A DNA stretch of 57,431 nt from JOPF133 sp052144935 (GTDB taxonomy: Bacteria > Acidobacteriota > Terriglobia > Bryobacterales > Bryobacteraceae). The translations under genes and the position numbers were made by a program. The stretch covers positions 1 through 57,431 of the forward strand of contig JBKQPR010000144.1 in assembly GCA_052144935.1 (NCBI GenBank), read 5' to 3'. The notes under the pieces are model-generated. The model made no database searches, was not told where the DNA came from, and saw nothing but the letters and a program-made list of their open reading frames with translations. Of the stretch, positions 25,765 to 34,117 are shown one piece after another. Every line of letters starts with the position of its first letter. The stretch's first letter is position 1.

Positions 25765-26379
25765 TTATTCCGTTCCCCGAATCTCTTCCAATCTCACCTG
25801 TAGGGCTGGGGGCAATGCCCTCTGCACCTCCCCCGTTACAAGGCCCACCGAATCCAGATCCCGGACGTGCACGCGGTCGATATCCCGGTTGTTGCTCAGT
25901 TTCATCTGAACCAGATCGAAAACCGGAATGACGGCGACTTCGACGCCGTGGACTGACACGTGTTCCGGTCTGAGGGGTGGATTCGGCACGACCTGATTCG
26001 ATCTCACCCTCTCGCCGCTGAATACCAGGTGGACGGCGTTCCTGGCTTGAGTCTCGCCCGCGGGAAGAAGCATATCGAGCCCGGCAGTGTGGCGGAAAGT
26101 GAAGCCGGATCGCTGGGCAACTTCTTTGATGCGGTCGAGATCCGAACGATGAACCATGATGTCCAGGTCCTTGGTATTTCGCACCGCGGACGGCTCGACC
26201 CGGTTCACTTGCACCATGACAGCACCGCCGCCGATCAGTTCATAGGGGATCTTCTCGGCGGCAAGCGGCTTTGCAATTCGTTCGAGTGTACCCACAAGGG
26301 CAAAAAGACGTTCTTCAAACAAGGTATTGATCGACCCGCCTTTCTCAGCGGTGCGGTATAGAAACTGCTCAAACGTCAA
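25765..26379 (-). CDS. Nucleotidyltransferase-fold protein (AbiEii / DUF6036-like)
   Basis: 204 residues. The polymerase-beta-like fold is shown by ELIGGGAVMVQ (GG motif), followed by RNTKDLDIMV, where the two aspartates form the metal site. FDLVQMKLSNNRDIDRVHVRDL matches the C-terminal helix-rich part of AbiEii-like or DUF6036 proteins. It is convergent with the HNH gene, 59 bases away, so it may belong to the same defence islet. No partner antitoxin gene is seen. Confidence 0.65.
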   Translation of the reverse strand: MTFEQFLYRTAEKGGSINTLFEERLFALVGTLERIAKPLAAEKIPYELIGGGAVMVQVNRVEPSAVRNTKDLDIMVHRSDLDRIKEVAQRSGFTFRHTAGLDMLLPAGETQARNAVHLVFSGERVRSNQVVPNPPLRPEHVSVHGVEVAVIPVFDLVQMKLSNNRDIDRVHVRDLDSVGLVTGEVQRALPPALQVRLEEIRGTE

Positions 26380-26485
26380 CGTCAGATCCCTTTTTACTGC
26401 CGGGAGTCCGGGAACATGCTCCCATCTCTATGGTAGCCGGGTCGAGCCGGTTCAGTGGGCCTGACGGCTAACGGCGGCACAGGAG

Positions 26486-26959
26486 ATGGCCTTGAGCTTA
26501 TTCCGGATTTCCGTGGCGAAGTGGTCCGACCTGCACGAGGGTCGCCCTGTAGTACGATACGGACAGGAGCGTGTTCTGACAAAGGCAGACCTCAAGGAAA
26601 CCCCGGAGATCCAAACCGCCACCCCATCCTGGCTGATTGCCGTGCGCGCGGCGGAATCCAAGAAAGCCACCGAGATCAAGGTCCTCGACCTCACCGGCAT
26701 CACATCCTTCGCCGATTATTTTGTGATCTGCACCGGCGCTAACCAGCGGCAGATTCAAGCCATCGGCGACGAAGTGGGCCTACGATTGAAGAAGGCCGGG
26801 GAATTACCCATCAGTGTGGAAGGATACACCCAGGCCGGATGGGTGCTGTACGATTACGGCGATCTGCTGGTCCACATTTTTTCCACCAAGGCGCGCGATT
26901 ATTACGATCTGGAGCGGCTCTGGCGCAACGCGCGGACGGTCGAGATCCCTCCCGAGTGA
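26486..26959 (+). CDS. rsfS: Ribosomal silencing factor RsfS
   Basis: 157 residues, with the Oligomerization/DUF143 domain from about residue 50: KKATEIKVLDLTGITSFADY, FVICTGANQRQIQAI, GWVLYDYGDLLVHIF and YYDLERLW. It binds L14 (uL14) and blocks subunit joining in starvation. The usual protein is about 110-120 residues, so the first 40-45 residues are either a real extension or an over-long start; AGGAG directly abuts the ATG at 26486, which is poor spacing, and a GTG at 26642 would cut into the domain. Its stop overlaps the rlmH GTG. Confidence 0.85.
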   Translation: MALSLFRISVAKWSDLHEGRPVVRYGQERVLTKADLKETPEIQTATPSWLIAVRAAESKKATEIKVLDLTGITSFADYFVICTGANQRQIQAIGDEVGLRLKKAGELPISVEGYTQAGWVLYDYGDLLVHIFSTKARDYYDLERLWRNARTVEIPPE

Positions 26960-27375
26960 AAATTCATCTTTACTTTATCGGCAAGCCCAAAGACCCGCAC
27001 GCCAACGCCATGGCCGCCGATTTCGTCCAGCGCGCATCGCGGTACGCGCACGCCGAAATGCGCGAAATCCGCCCCGACCGCACGGACCTCTGGCGGAAGC
27101 ACCCCAGCGCGCTGAAAATCCTGCTTGACCCGGCCGGCCAAACCATCCCCTCGGCGGGCTTCGCGCGCCTGATCGCCAAGGCCGAAATGGAAGGCCGCGA
27201 CCTGGTCTTCCTGATCGGCGGGCACGACGGCCTGCCGGCCGGATGGGCCCAGCGCGCCGACCTGCTGCTGTCCCTTTCGGCTATGACTTTTCCACACGAA
27301 TTGGCGCGCGCCGTGCTGGCCGAACAGGTCTACCGTGCTTTTGCGTCCTTGCGGGGGCATCCCTACCCGCGTTAA
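26956..27375 (+). CDS. rlmH: 23S rRNA (pseudouridine1915-N3)-methyltransferase
   Basis: 139 residues from a GTG that overlaps the rsfS stop (GTGA). It is a SPOUT methyltransferase with the trefoil-knot SAM motifs FLIGGHDGLP, LSLSAMTFPHELARAVLAEQ and VYRAF. It methylates helix 69 of 23S rRNA at position 1915. The rsfS-rlmH pairing is widely conserved in bacteria. The product is slightly shorter than the roughly 155 residues of E. coli. Confidence 0.9.
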   Translation: MKIHLYFIGKPKDPHANAMAADFVQRASRYAHAEMREIRPDRTDLWRKHPSALKILLDPAGQTIPSAGFARLIAKAEMEGRDLVFLIGGHDGLPAGWAQRADLLLSLSAMTFPHELARAVLAEQVYRAFASLRGHPYPR

Positions 27376-27388
27376 CGTAGGACGTTGT

Positions 27389-28246
27389 ATGTCTTGGTTC
27401 AAGCGGGAAAAAGTCGAAGGCGACAAGCTGTCCAAAGTGGAGGACAGCCAGAAGAAAGTGCGCACCGAAGGCCTCTGGCAAAAGTGCGATAGCTGCCGCC
27501 AGATCATCTGGAAGAAGGATCTGGAGGCCAACTGGAACGTCTGTCCCAAGTGCAGCCACCACTTCCGCCTCGACGCCGCGGCGCGCATCAAGCTGCTGCT
27601 GGACAGCGAGGTCTATCAGCGCTTCGACGCCGAGTTGCGCTCCTCCGACCCGCTGGAGTTTGTGGATAAAAAGCCCTACCGGCAGAAGCTGCTGGAGCAG
27701 CAGGCCTCCACCGCGCTGTCGGATGCGGTGATCTCCGCGGCGGGCCTGCTGGATGGCCGCCAGGTGCAGCTTTGCGCCATGGACATGCGCTTCATCGGCG
27801 GCAGCATGGGATGTGTTGTGGGCGAGGCCATCACCCGCTCCATCGAGCGCGCCATCGAGTGGCGGACGCCGCTCGTGATCGTCTCGGCTTCCGGCGGCGC
27901 GCGCATGCAGGAAGGCGCCATCAGCCTTATGCAGATGGCCAAAATCTCCGCCGCGCTCATGCGTCTGGACCAGGCCCGCCTGCCGTACATCAGCGTGCTG
28001 ACCGACCCGACCACCGGCGGCGTCACCGCCAGCTACGCCATGCTGGGCGATTTGAACATCGCCGAACCGGGCGCACTGATCGGATTCGCGGGGCCTCGCG
28101 TGATCGAGCAGACCATCCGCCAGAAGCTGCCCGAAGGCTTCCAACGGAGCGAGTTTCTGCTCGAGCACGGCATGTTGGACGCGGTCGTGCCGCGCCCGGA
28201 GCTGAAGCCGTTCATCGCCAAGGCGCTGCGGTTTTTCGTGGGGTAA
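27389..28246 (+). CDS. accD: Acetyl-CoA carboxylase carboxyltransferase subunit beta
   Basis: 285 residues from MSWFKREK. The N-terminal zinc ribbon has Cys33, Cys36, Cys52 and Cys55. The crotonase-like carboxyltransferase core has SASGGARMQEGAISLMQMAK, TDPTTGGVTASYA and IGFAGPRVIEQT. With AccA it transfers carboxyl from biotin to acetyl-CoA to start fatty-acid synthesis. It is 13 bases after rlmH and followed by a long inverted repeat, then folC, a neighbourhood (accD-folC) seen in many bacteria. Confidence 0.95.
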   Translation: MSWFKREKVEGDKLSKVEDSQKKVRTEGLWQKCDSCRQIIWKKDLEANWNVCPKCSHHFRLDAAARIKLLLDSEVYQRFDAELRSSDPLEFVDKKPYRQKLLEQQASTALSDAVISAAGLLDGRQVQLCAMDMRFIGGSMGCVVGEAITRSIERAIEWRTPLVIVSASGGARMQEGAISLMQMAKISAALMRLDQARLPYISVLTDPTTGGVTASYAMLGDLNIAEPGALIGFAGPRVIEQTIRQKLPEGFQRSEFLLEHGMLDAVVPRPELKPFIAKALRFFVG

Positions 28247-28258
28247 CGGAAGAGAATC

Positions 28259-28338
28259 AGCCGCTGATAAACCCTACGCGGTCATTTTTCATGTGCTATG
28301 GGCGGCCGGGGGCCGGCCATGCGGGGTTATCAGCGGCT
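28259..28338. repeat. Long imperfect inverted repeat between accD and folC
   Basis: The left arm AGCCGCTGATAAACCC (28259-28274) pairs with the right arm GGGGTTATCAGCGGCT (28323-28338) over 15 of 16 positions, with a GC-rich loop of 48 bases that contains GGCCGGGGGCCGGCC, itself self-complementary. It resembles a REP/MITE-like intergenic unit and could also act as a processing or termination structure between the two genes. Confidence 0.55.
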
Positions 28339-28355
28339 AATTATTCTTTCTTACG

Positions 28356-29663
28356 TTGGTTCAAGCCTTGAATTATCCCGATTCGGTTCAGTTTCTCTAC
28401 GCGCTGGGTAACGAGATCAAAACCGCCAAGCTCGGCCTGGAGCGGATCGCCCGCCTGCTGGATGCGCTCGGCCGGCCCCAGGACGGCCTCCGTTTCGTGC
28501 ACGTGGCCGGCACCAACGGCAAGGGATCCACCTGCGCCATGATCGAGTCCGGTTTGCGCGCCGCCGGCCAGCGCACCGGCCTGTTCACTTCGCCGCACCT
28601 TGCCGAACCCACCGAGCGCATCCGCATCTCCGGCCAGGCGATCTCCGGCGCGCGCTTCGCCGAGGCCTTCAACCAGGTGCACCGCGTAGTGGAAGATCTG
28701 CTGGCGGCGGGCGAGTTGGAGTGGCACACCACCTATTTCGAAACCGTCACTGCCATGGCGATCGCGGTGTTCGCCGGGGTGCCTGGGCGCATGCCCTCCA
28801 GGCCCGTGGACCGTGCGGTTCTGGAAGTGGGGCTGGGCGGCCGGCTCGACGCTACCAACGTGGTCGACCCGGAATTGTGCGTGATCACTCCGCTGGATTT
28901 CGACCACGAGTCGTTCCTGGGCCGCAGCCTGGAGGCCATCGCCGGCGAAAAGGCCGGGATTCTGAAACCCGGTGTGCCGGCGGTGTTTGCGCGCCAGCGT
29001 CCGGAGGCCGCGCGCGTGCTGGAGGCCCGCGCTCGCGAGTTGGCCATCCCCGTGGCGCGCACCGCCGATTGGCGTATCGAAGATCTGCAACTGGATGCGC
29101 GCGGCAGCCGCTTCGGCTTGTCGGGCGAGCGCTCTCTCCGCATCCACTGCCCCCTGGCGGGCGAGCACCAGGTGGAGAATGCAGTGGCTGCCGCGGCCGC
29201 GCTGGTCCGCCTGGGCGTTGCCGATGCCGCCATCGAAGCGGGCATCGCGGCGGCCGAGTGGCCGGGCCGCCTGGAGCGTGTTTCCGAACGCCCCGAAATC
29301 ATCCTGGATGGCGCACACAACCCCGCGGGAGCCCGCGCCCTGGCGGCCTATATCGGCCGTTTCTATGCGGGTCGGCGCGTCCGGCTGATCTTCGGTACTA
29401 TGCGCGATAAGGCCGTCGACGAGATCGCCGGCATCCTGTTTCCGCTGGCCCAGCAGGTGATCGTCACCGCGCCCGAACAGGCTCGCGCCCTGGCGCCCGA
29501 AGCCGTGCGCCAACTGGCCGGCCATCCCGAGGTCGAGACCGCCCCGGGCATTGCCGAGGCCCTCGCCATGGTCTCCGGCGCGGGCCCCAGCGACGCCATC
29601 TTCATCACTGGCTCGCTGTTCCTGGTTGCCGAGGCGCGCGATAGGATTGGGCCGAAGCGATGA
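28356..29663 (+). CDS. folC: Folylpolyglutamate synthase / dihydrofolate synthase
   Basis: About 435 residues. The Mur-ligase-type P-loop HVAGTNGKGST lies near 49-59, then LFTSPHLAEPTERIRI. The metal/substrate motif is ALEVGLGGRLDATN in form (LEVGLGGRLDATNV here), the central LDFDHESFLG region follows, and LDGAHNPAGARAL starts the C-terminal domain. It adds glutamate to folates and may also make dihydrofolate. The start is uncertain: TTG at 28356 is used, but TTG at 28368 (NYPDSVQFLYALG) fits the family start better, and neither has a clear ribosome site. The stop overlaps plsC by four bases. Confidence 0.9.
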   Translation: MVQALNYPDSVQFLYALGNEIKTAKLGLERIARLLDALGRPQDGLRFVHVAGTNGKGSTCAMIESGLRAAGQRTGLFTSPHLAEPTERIRISGQAISGARFAEAFNQVHRVVEDLLAAGELEWHTTYFETVTAMAIAVFAGVPGRMPSRPVDRAVLEVGLGGRLDATNVVDPELCVITPLDFDHESFLGRSLEAIAGEKAGILKPGVPAVFARQRPEAARVLEARARELAIPVARTADWRIEDLQLDARGSRFGLSGERSLRIHCPLAGEHQVENAVAAAAALVRLGVADAAIEAGIAAAEWPGRLERVSERPEIILDGAHNPAGARALAAYIGRFYAGRRVRLIFGTMRDKAVDEIAGILFPLAQQVIVTAPEQARALAPEAVRQLAGHPEVETAPGIAEALAMVSGAGPSDAIFITGSLFLVAEARDRIGPKR

Positions 29664-30370
29664 GTCTCCTCCGGTCCCTGCTTTTCTCCACGCCGCTGAT
29701 CTTGCTGGCCACCATTTTCTTGGGGATGCTGTCCATCGTCGCGTCGTTCTTCGATGGCAGCGGGAACACCCAGCACCGCCTGGCGCGCCTGTGGAGCCGC
29801 ATCCTGCTGTGGGCGAGCTTCATCCGCGTGCGCGCCGAGGGGCTGGAGAACCTGGATCCCCACGGCGCCTACGTGTTGGTGGCCAACCACGGCAGTTACA
29901 TGGATATTCCCGCGCTGATCGCCATGCTGCCGCTGCAATTCCGCTTTTTCGCCAAGAAAAGCCTGTACAAGATTCCATTCCTGGGAACGCACCTCAAGCG
30001 CGCCGGCCATATACCGGTGGACCGCAGCAACGTGCGGGCCTCTCTGAAGAGCATGACCGAAGGCGCGCGCGTCATCGCCCAACGACGCATCTCGGTGCTG
30101 CTGTTCCCCGAAGGCGGCCGGTCGCAGGAAGGCCTGCACGAATTCAAGGAAGGCGCCGCCTACATTGCCATTAAAGCGGGCGTGCCGGTTGTGCCCATCG
30201 GCATCGCCGGCATGCGCCGGTTGTTGCCGATGGGATCCATCCACCTGCGCAGCGGGGACGTGACCGTGAAGGTCGGCCATCCAATCCCGACCGAAGGGAT
30301 GAAGCTGCCGGACCGCGCCGCGCTGAACCAGCGGCTGTACGATGAAGTCCGGCGCCTGATGGGCGAGTAG
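29660..30370 (+). CDS. plsC: 1-acyl-sn-glycerol-3-phosphate acyltransferase (PlsC-type)
   Basis: 236 residues. An N-terminal membrane helix (about 5-30) is followed by the catalytic HxxxxD motif His77-Asp82 (NHGSYMD) and the acceptor-binding FPEGGRS motif (149-155). It puts the second acyl chain on lysophosphatidic acid at the inner face of the membrane. It starts inside the folC stop (ATGA), so it is translationally coupled, and with accD upstream makes a lipid/folate gene run. Confidence 0.9.
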   Translation: MSLLRSLLFSTPLILLATIFLGMLSIVASFFDGSGNTQHRLARLWSRILLWASFIRVRAEGLENLDPHGAYVLVANHGSYMDIPALIAMLPLQFRFFAKKSLYKIPFLGTHLKRAGHIPVDRSNVRASLKSMTEGARVIAQRRISVLLFPEGGRSQEGLHEFKEGAAYIAIKAGVPVVPIGIAGMRRLLPMGSIHLRSGDVTVKVGHPIPTEGMKLPDRAALNQRLYDEVRRLMGE

Positions 30371-30403
30371 CAGCCGAAGCGTATACTGGCGACAGGAGAA
30401 CCA

Positions 30404-30622
30404 GTGGCTACTGCGACCAACCAACGGCGGCGTACCGCGAAGGTGCCGAAAAGGAAAAACGGATCGATTCCGCCCGTTGCGGCGGAATTCGTTGGCGGCT
30501 CGCTGGAGGCCGAACTTTCAGCTATCGGTAAGGCGGTGCCGGCCCGTGAATGGGCGAAGGTCCCCGGCGACTACTTCTCCAACCTCGACCACTACCTGCA
30601 CGGTGCACCGAAGAAGAGGTGA
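30404..30622 (+). CDS. Small antitoxin-like protein next to a broken PIN toxin
   Basis: 72 residues, GTG start with AGGAG five bases upstream and a TATACT box at about 30382. The N-terminus is very basic (RRRTAKVPKRKNG), and the C-terminus is acidic/aromatic (DYFSNLDHYLHG), the usual lay-out of a type II antitoxin with DNA binding first and toxin binding last. The PIN-toxin frame begins inside its stop codon (GTGA). I do not recognise the antitoxin family. Confidence 0.5.
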   Translation: MATATNQRRRTAKVPKRKNGSIPPVAAEFVGGSLEAELSAIGKAVPAREWAKVPGDYFSNLDHYLHGAPKKR

Positions 30623-30705
30623 GTCTGGTCTTCGCGGACACGCTCTACTGGGGTGCGGCACTTCATCCGCGGGATCAGTACCGCTTTACCGTTGGCCTCC
30701 GGTGA
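30619..30705 (+). pseudogene. Truncated VapC-like PIN-domain toxin
   Basis: A 28-codon frame reads VSLVFADTLYWGAALHPRDQ and then ends at 30705. This is the first strand of a PIN toxin, with the conserved first Asp (FADT) and the WGA...HPRD segment seen in VapC-like proteins, but all later acidic residues are gone. It starts at the overlap with the antitoxin-like gene, so the pair was once VapBC-like and the toxin is now inactive. Confidence 0.55.
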
Positions 30706-30721
30706 GAGCACCCAGGCTTCG

Positions 30722-33067
30722 CTAAACCCGCTCGCCCCGGCTCACCCGCCCCCCGGCCCCATCCACGGTAATCCGCTCCCCATCATGAAACGCATCCAGT
30801 ATCCCCGCCACATTGGCTACCGCCGGTATCCCATACTCGCGCGCCACAATCGCCCCGTGGCTCAGATAGCCGCCGGTCTCCATCACAATCCCCGAGGCTC
30901 GCAGAAACAGCGGCGTCCAGCCGGGATCCGTCGACGGCGCCACCAGGATGTCCCCCTGCTGCAAGTGCGCGGCGTCCCTGGGATTGCGCACCACGCGGGC
31001 AGGTCCGCTGGCGGCGCCGGGCGAAACGCCGATGCCGCTCCACACGCCAGCCCCGGATAAGGAAGCCGGCCGGCCCAGAGGGCGCCCCGCGGTTGCCTCC
31101 AGCCGCCCGTCCGGCTCTTCCGTGATCACATCGGGGCACGTCTCGGCGAGCCACCGCTCGCGCCGCAGCGTTCGATCGCCTGCCAGTTCGCGCGCCCCCG
31201 CGCCATCCCAGTATCCCCGCAGCCAGCATGTGAGATCGATGTGCGCGAGTTGGAAAACCTGCTCCGGCGCCTCCAGCCGGCCGGCCTCGACCAGCCGCCG
31301 CCCGATCTCCAACACGATGCGCCGCACCGGCAACAACACGCCAACCAGCGCGGACTTGGCCCCTTCCCGGGCAGCCATGGACTCCCGCAGCTTTCGCACC
31401 AGCCACAGCAGCAAAGGGGTCCGCCAACCGAAGCGCCGCTTCAACTCCCGCTCGGCTTCCAGGCGCACTTCTTCAGCGCTCTGCCGCGGGTCGCGCGCCG
31501 GCGGGTTCTCGCGAATCGCCTGCACTTGTTCCAGAATCCACGAGGGATCTTCGGCCCAGCGCGGGTTCCGCGCGTCGGTCTCATAGACACCACGGTGGCC
31601 GAACTCACGCAGAAACTCCTCCACCGTGGATTTACCTTGAGCAATGTCATAGAGGCGATACCCCTGCTCGGCGCTGGCCACCGCGCCCGTGCCGGCTTGC
31701 AGACGGCCGATCAGGCCGGCATCTTTTACAAGCGTGTCTAACGCCAGTTGCCAGGGGCCGGAGCTGCCGTTGGCGAGCCCGGCGATGGGGACGAACGCCT
31801 CTTGCGCTTTGCCGATCTGCGCCAACGCGTCCAGCAACTCTGCGGGCGAATAACCAGTCCAGTCGACCTTCGTCAAGCTGCGCGAGTAATTCAAGTGCCT
31901 CTCGATGGCTGCTTGCGCCCTCCGCGGGTGGTTCCAAAGCCGGCGTAACAGGCGCAGGCTCGCCAGCCGCCGGCGACGCCCCAACGGCCCCTTCAGCGGG
32001 TGGGGCGGCGCCGGAATCTCCGGCTGCTGGCCGCCGATCAGCTTCACTACATCCGTCGGCATGATTCCGAAGGCATCGTAGAACCCCCACTGCATCATGG
32101 TGAGATCGAAGAAACCGCGCCCCTGAAAGCGGCGGACCACCTCCATTCCAGGCGGCAACGGATATCCCACCGCTATCAGCGACGCGAAAAGGGCATCGCC
32201 GACGATCTCGGTGAGCATGCTCCAGGAGAGCTCGCAGATCACTCCGGGCTGGCAATCCTTAAGGTTGGCGGTCGACCAGTAGCGCGGCATTGCCGCCGTC
32301 TCCGGCCAGCCGGCTCGCGGCAGCCTGGTGACCGGGCGCGCCTGCAGCAGCCAGAGGCGCTCTCCGTCGTAAGCCCACTCGACGTCCTGCGGGTCCTGCC
32401 CTTCGCCCAGCGCCCACTGGATGCGCCGCACCTGGTGCGCCAGTTCCTCTTCTACCGCCGCCGGCAGCCACGCGCACGCGGCCGAGCCGGCTTGCCGCAC
32501 CAGCCGGCCGCTCTGGTTCCGCCACATCATGCGCGCCGGATTCACGCGCCCGCTGACCACCGCGTCTCCCAGGCCCTCGGCCGCGTCGATCAGAATCAGG
32601 TCGCGGCGGCCCGTCGCCGGGTCGCAAGAGAACGCCACGCCGGCCGAGCGAGCGTCCACCATCTCGCAGATCGCCACCGCGCACCGCACGTCTTCGTCGC
32701 GGAAGCCCATGCGGCGGCGATAGGCGATGGCTTCCGGCGTCTGGAGCGAGTCGATACAGCCTTGCGCGGCCCGCTCGACCGCGGCCACGCCGGTTACATT
32801 GAGGAAACTGCGGTGAATCCCCGCGAACGAAGCGCGTGCGGAGTCTTCCGCCGTGGCGCTGGAGCGCACCGCGACTCTGGCCTCCATCAGCCCCAACCGC
32901 TCCAGACCATCCCTGATCTCGGAAAGCGGCGCTCCGGCCGGCAGCACGCCGCCGCGCGGCACACGGAAGCCGTAACGCGCCAGCCGCGCCAGGTTGTAGC
33001 CCTTGCCTCCGCAGACTGCGGGGCCAGCCTGGTAGGACTGGTTCCAATCGAGGAAGTCTTGCATCAC
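30722..33067 (-). CDS. PEP-utilising phosphotransferase, rifampin-phosphotransferase-like
   Basis: 781 residues. The N-terminal ATP-grasp part (about 1-250) shows GGKGYNLARL, VRSSATAEDS, FAGIHRSFLNV, VAFSCDPATGRRD and DVEWAYDGERLWLLQARPV, as in PEP synthase and pyruvate phosphate dikinase. A long helical middle domain follows, and the C-terminal swivelling domain holds the phosphohistidine His737 in GGYLSHGAIVAREYGIPAV. The ATP / middle / His order and length fit rifampin phosphotransferase (RPH), which phosphorylates rifamycins; a pyruvate-binding C-terminal barrel is absent, so it is not PEP synthase. The true acceptor cannot be read from sequence. Confidence 0.75.
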   Translation of the reverse strand: MMQDFLDWNQSYQAGPAVCGGKGYNLARLARYGFRVPRGGVLPAGAPLSEIRDGLERLGLMEARVAVRSSATAEDSARASFAGIHRSFLNVTGVAAVERAAQGCIDSLQTPEAIAYRRRMGFRDEDVRCAVAICEMVDARSAGVAFSCDPATGRRDLILIDAAEGLGDAVVSGRVNPARMMWRNQSGRLVRQAGSAACAWLPAAVEEELAHQVRRIQWALGEGQDPQDVEWAYDGERLWLLQARPVTRLPRAGWPETAAMPRYWSTANLKDCQPGVICELSWSMLTEIVGDALFASLIAVGYPLPPGMEVVRRFQGRGFFDLTMMQWGFYDAFGIMPTDVVKLIGGQQPEIPAPPHPLKGPLGRRRRLASLRLLRRLWNHPRRAQAAIERHLNYSRSLTKVDWTGYSPAELLDALAQIGKAQEAFVPIAGLANGSSGPWQLALDTLVKDAGLIGRLQAGTGAVASAEQGYRLYDIAQGKSTVEEFLREFGHRGVYETDARNPRWAEDPSWILEQVQAIRENPPARDPRQSAEEVRLEAERELKRRFGWRTPLLLWLVRKLRESMAAREGAKSALVGVLLPVRRIVLEIGRRLVEAGRLEAPEQVFQLAHIDLTCWLRGYWDGAGARELAGDRTLRRERWLAETCPDVITEEPDGRLEATAGRPLGRPASLSGAGVWSGIGVSPGAASGPARVVRNPRDAAHLQQGDILVAPSTDPGWTPLFLRASGIVMETGGYLSHGAIVAREYGIPAVANVAGILDAFHDGERITVDGAGGRVSRGERV

Positions 33068-33123
33068 GTTCGCCGAGCCTGTAAGATTCTACCAACAGGG
33101 TGCGCTTGCCCGCGGTTTAACAC

Positions 33124-34038
33124 ATGCAACCGATCGAAGGCCACGTGACGGTGGAGGACGGCGTGCGCCTCTTCTATCAGCAGGTAGGCAGCGGCCCGCC
33201 GGTCTTCCTCCCCAATGGGTTCCATCTCTTCGACGACTTCCAGCGCCTGGCCGGCTCGCGCACGCTCATCTTCTACGACGTGCGCAATCGCGGCCGTTCG
33301 GATACCGTCAGTGACCGCTCCAAGCTGGCGAGGGGCATCCTCCAGGACGCCGACGATCTCGACGCGGTCCGCCGGTATTTTGGAATCGACAAGCTGGATT
33401 TGATCGCGCACTCCTATATGGGTGTGATGGCGGCCTTGTACGCCAGAACACACCCGGATCGCGTGAACCGCGTGGTGCAGATCGGTCCCGGACAGCCGAA
33501 TGCCGCGACTCAATACCCGTCGCACCTGACGGGCGCGGACGCCACGCTCGCCGAGGTGCTCGCCAGGCTCGCGCAACTGCGGAAAGAGCGGCAATCCACG
33601 GACCAACTCGAGGACCCCCGGGAAGCCTGCGAACGGTTTTGGTCGGTGCTGCGGCCCATCTACGTCCTCAGCCCCGCGGACGCCGAGAAGATCCACTGGG
33701 GACGTTGCGAACTTCCCAATGAGCGGAACTTCTGGAGCTACTGGAGCGAACACATTCTTCCGTCGATCCAGCAGCTCCGCTTTTCGGCGGCGGATCTCGC
33801 CCACGTGCAGGCGCGCGTCCTGGTCGTCCACGGCGCCAAAGACCGCGCCGCGCCGTACGGCGGTGGAAGAGAGTGGGCGCTGTTGTTCCCCAACGCGCGG
33901 CTGGTGACCGTCGAAAACGCCGGTCATGCTCCGTGGATTGAGGCTCCCGACATGGTCTTCGGCTCCATCCAGACGTTCCTGGATGGCCAGTGGCCAGAGG
34001 CGGCCGAGAACGTGACATCCATAGATCCCCAGGGTTGA
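33124..34038 (+). CDS. Alpha/beta hydrolase
   Basis: 304 residues. The nucleophile elbow is AHSYMG (Ser97), with the oxyanion-region PNGFHLF, the acid loop in VVHGAKDRAAP, and the catalytic His in ENAGHAPW. The cap region (about 135-225) is helical and unremarkable. It is probably an esterase or epoxide-type hydrolase of unknown substrate. It is divergent from the RPH-like gene, 56 bases apart. Confidence 0.8.
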   Translation: MQPIEGHVTVEDGVRLFYQQVGSGPPVFLPNGFHLFDDFQRLAGSRTLIFYDVRNRGRSDTVSDRSKLARGILQDADDLDAVRRYFGIDKLDLIAHSYMGVMAALYARTHPDRVNRVVQIGPGQPNAATQYPSHLTGADATLAEVLARLAQLRKERQSTDQLEDPREACERFWSVLRPIYVLSPADAEKIHWGRCELPNERNFWSYWSEHILPSIQQLRFSAADLAHVQARVLVVHGAKDRAAPYGGGREWALLFPNARLVTVENAGHAPWIEAPDMVFGSIQTFLDGQWPEAAENVTSIDPQG

Positions 34039-34117
34039 TGGCGGGGCAGGCGGGGTGCCCCCTAGGCCCGCCTGCCAACCTTGTTTACCGCTAAATTCGC
34101 TACAATCGAACTGAAAT

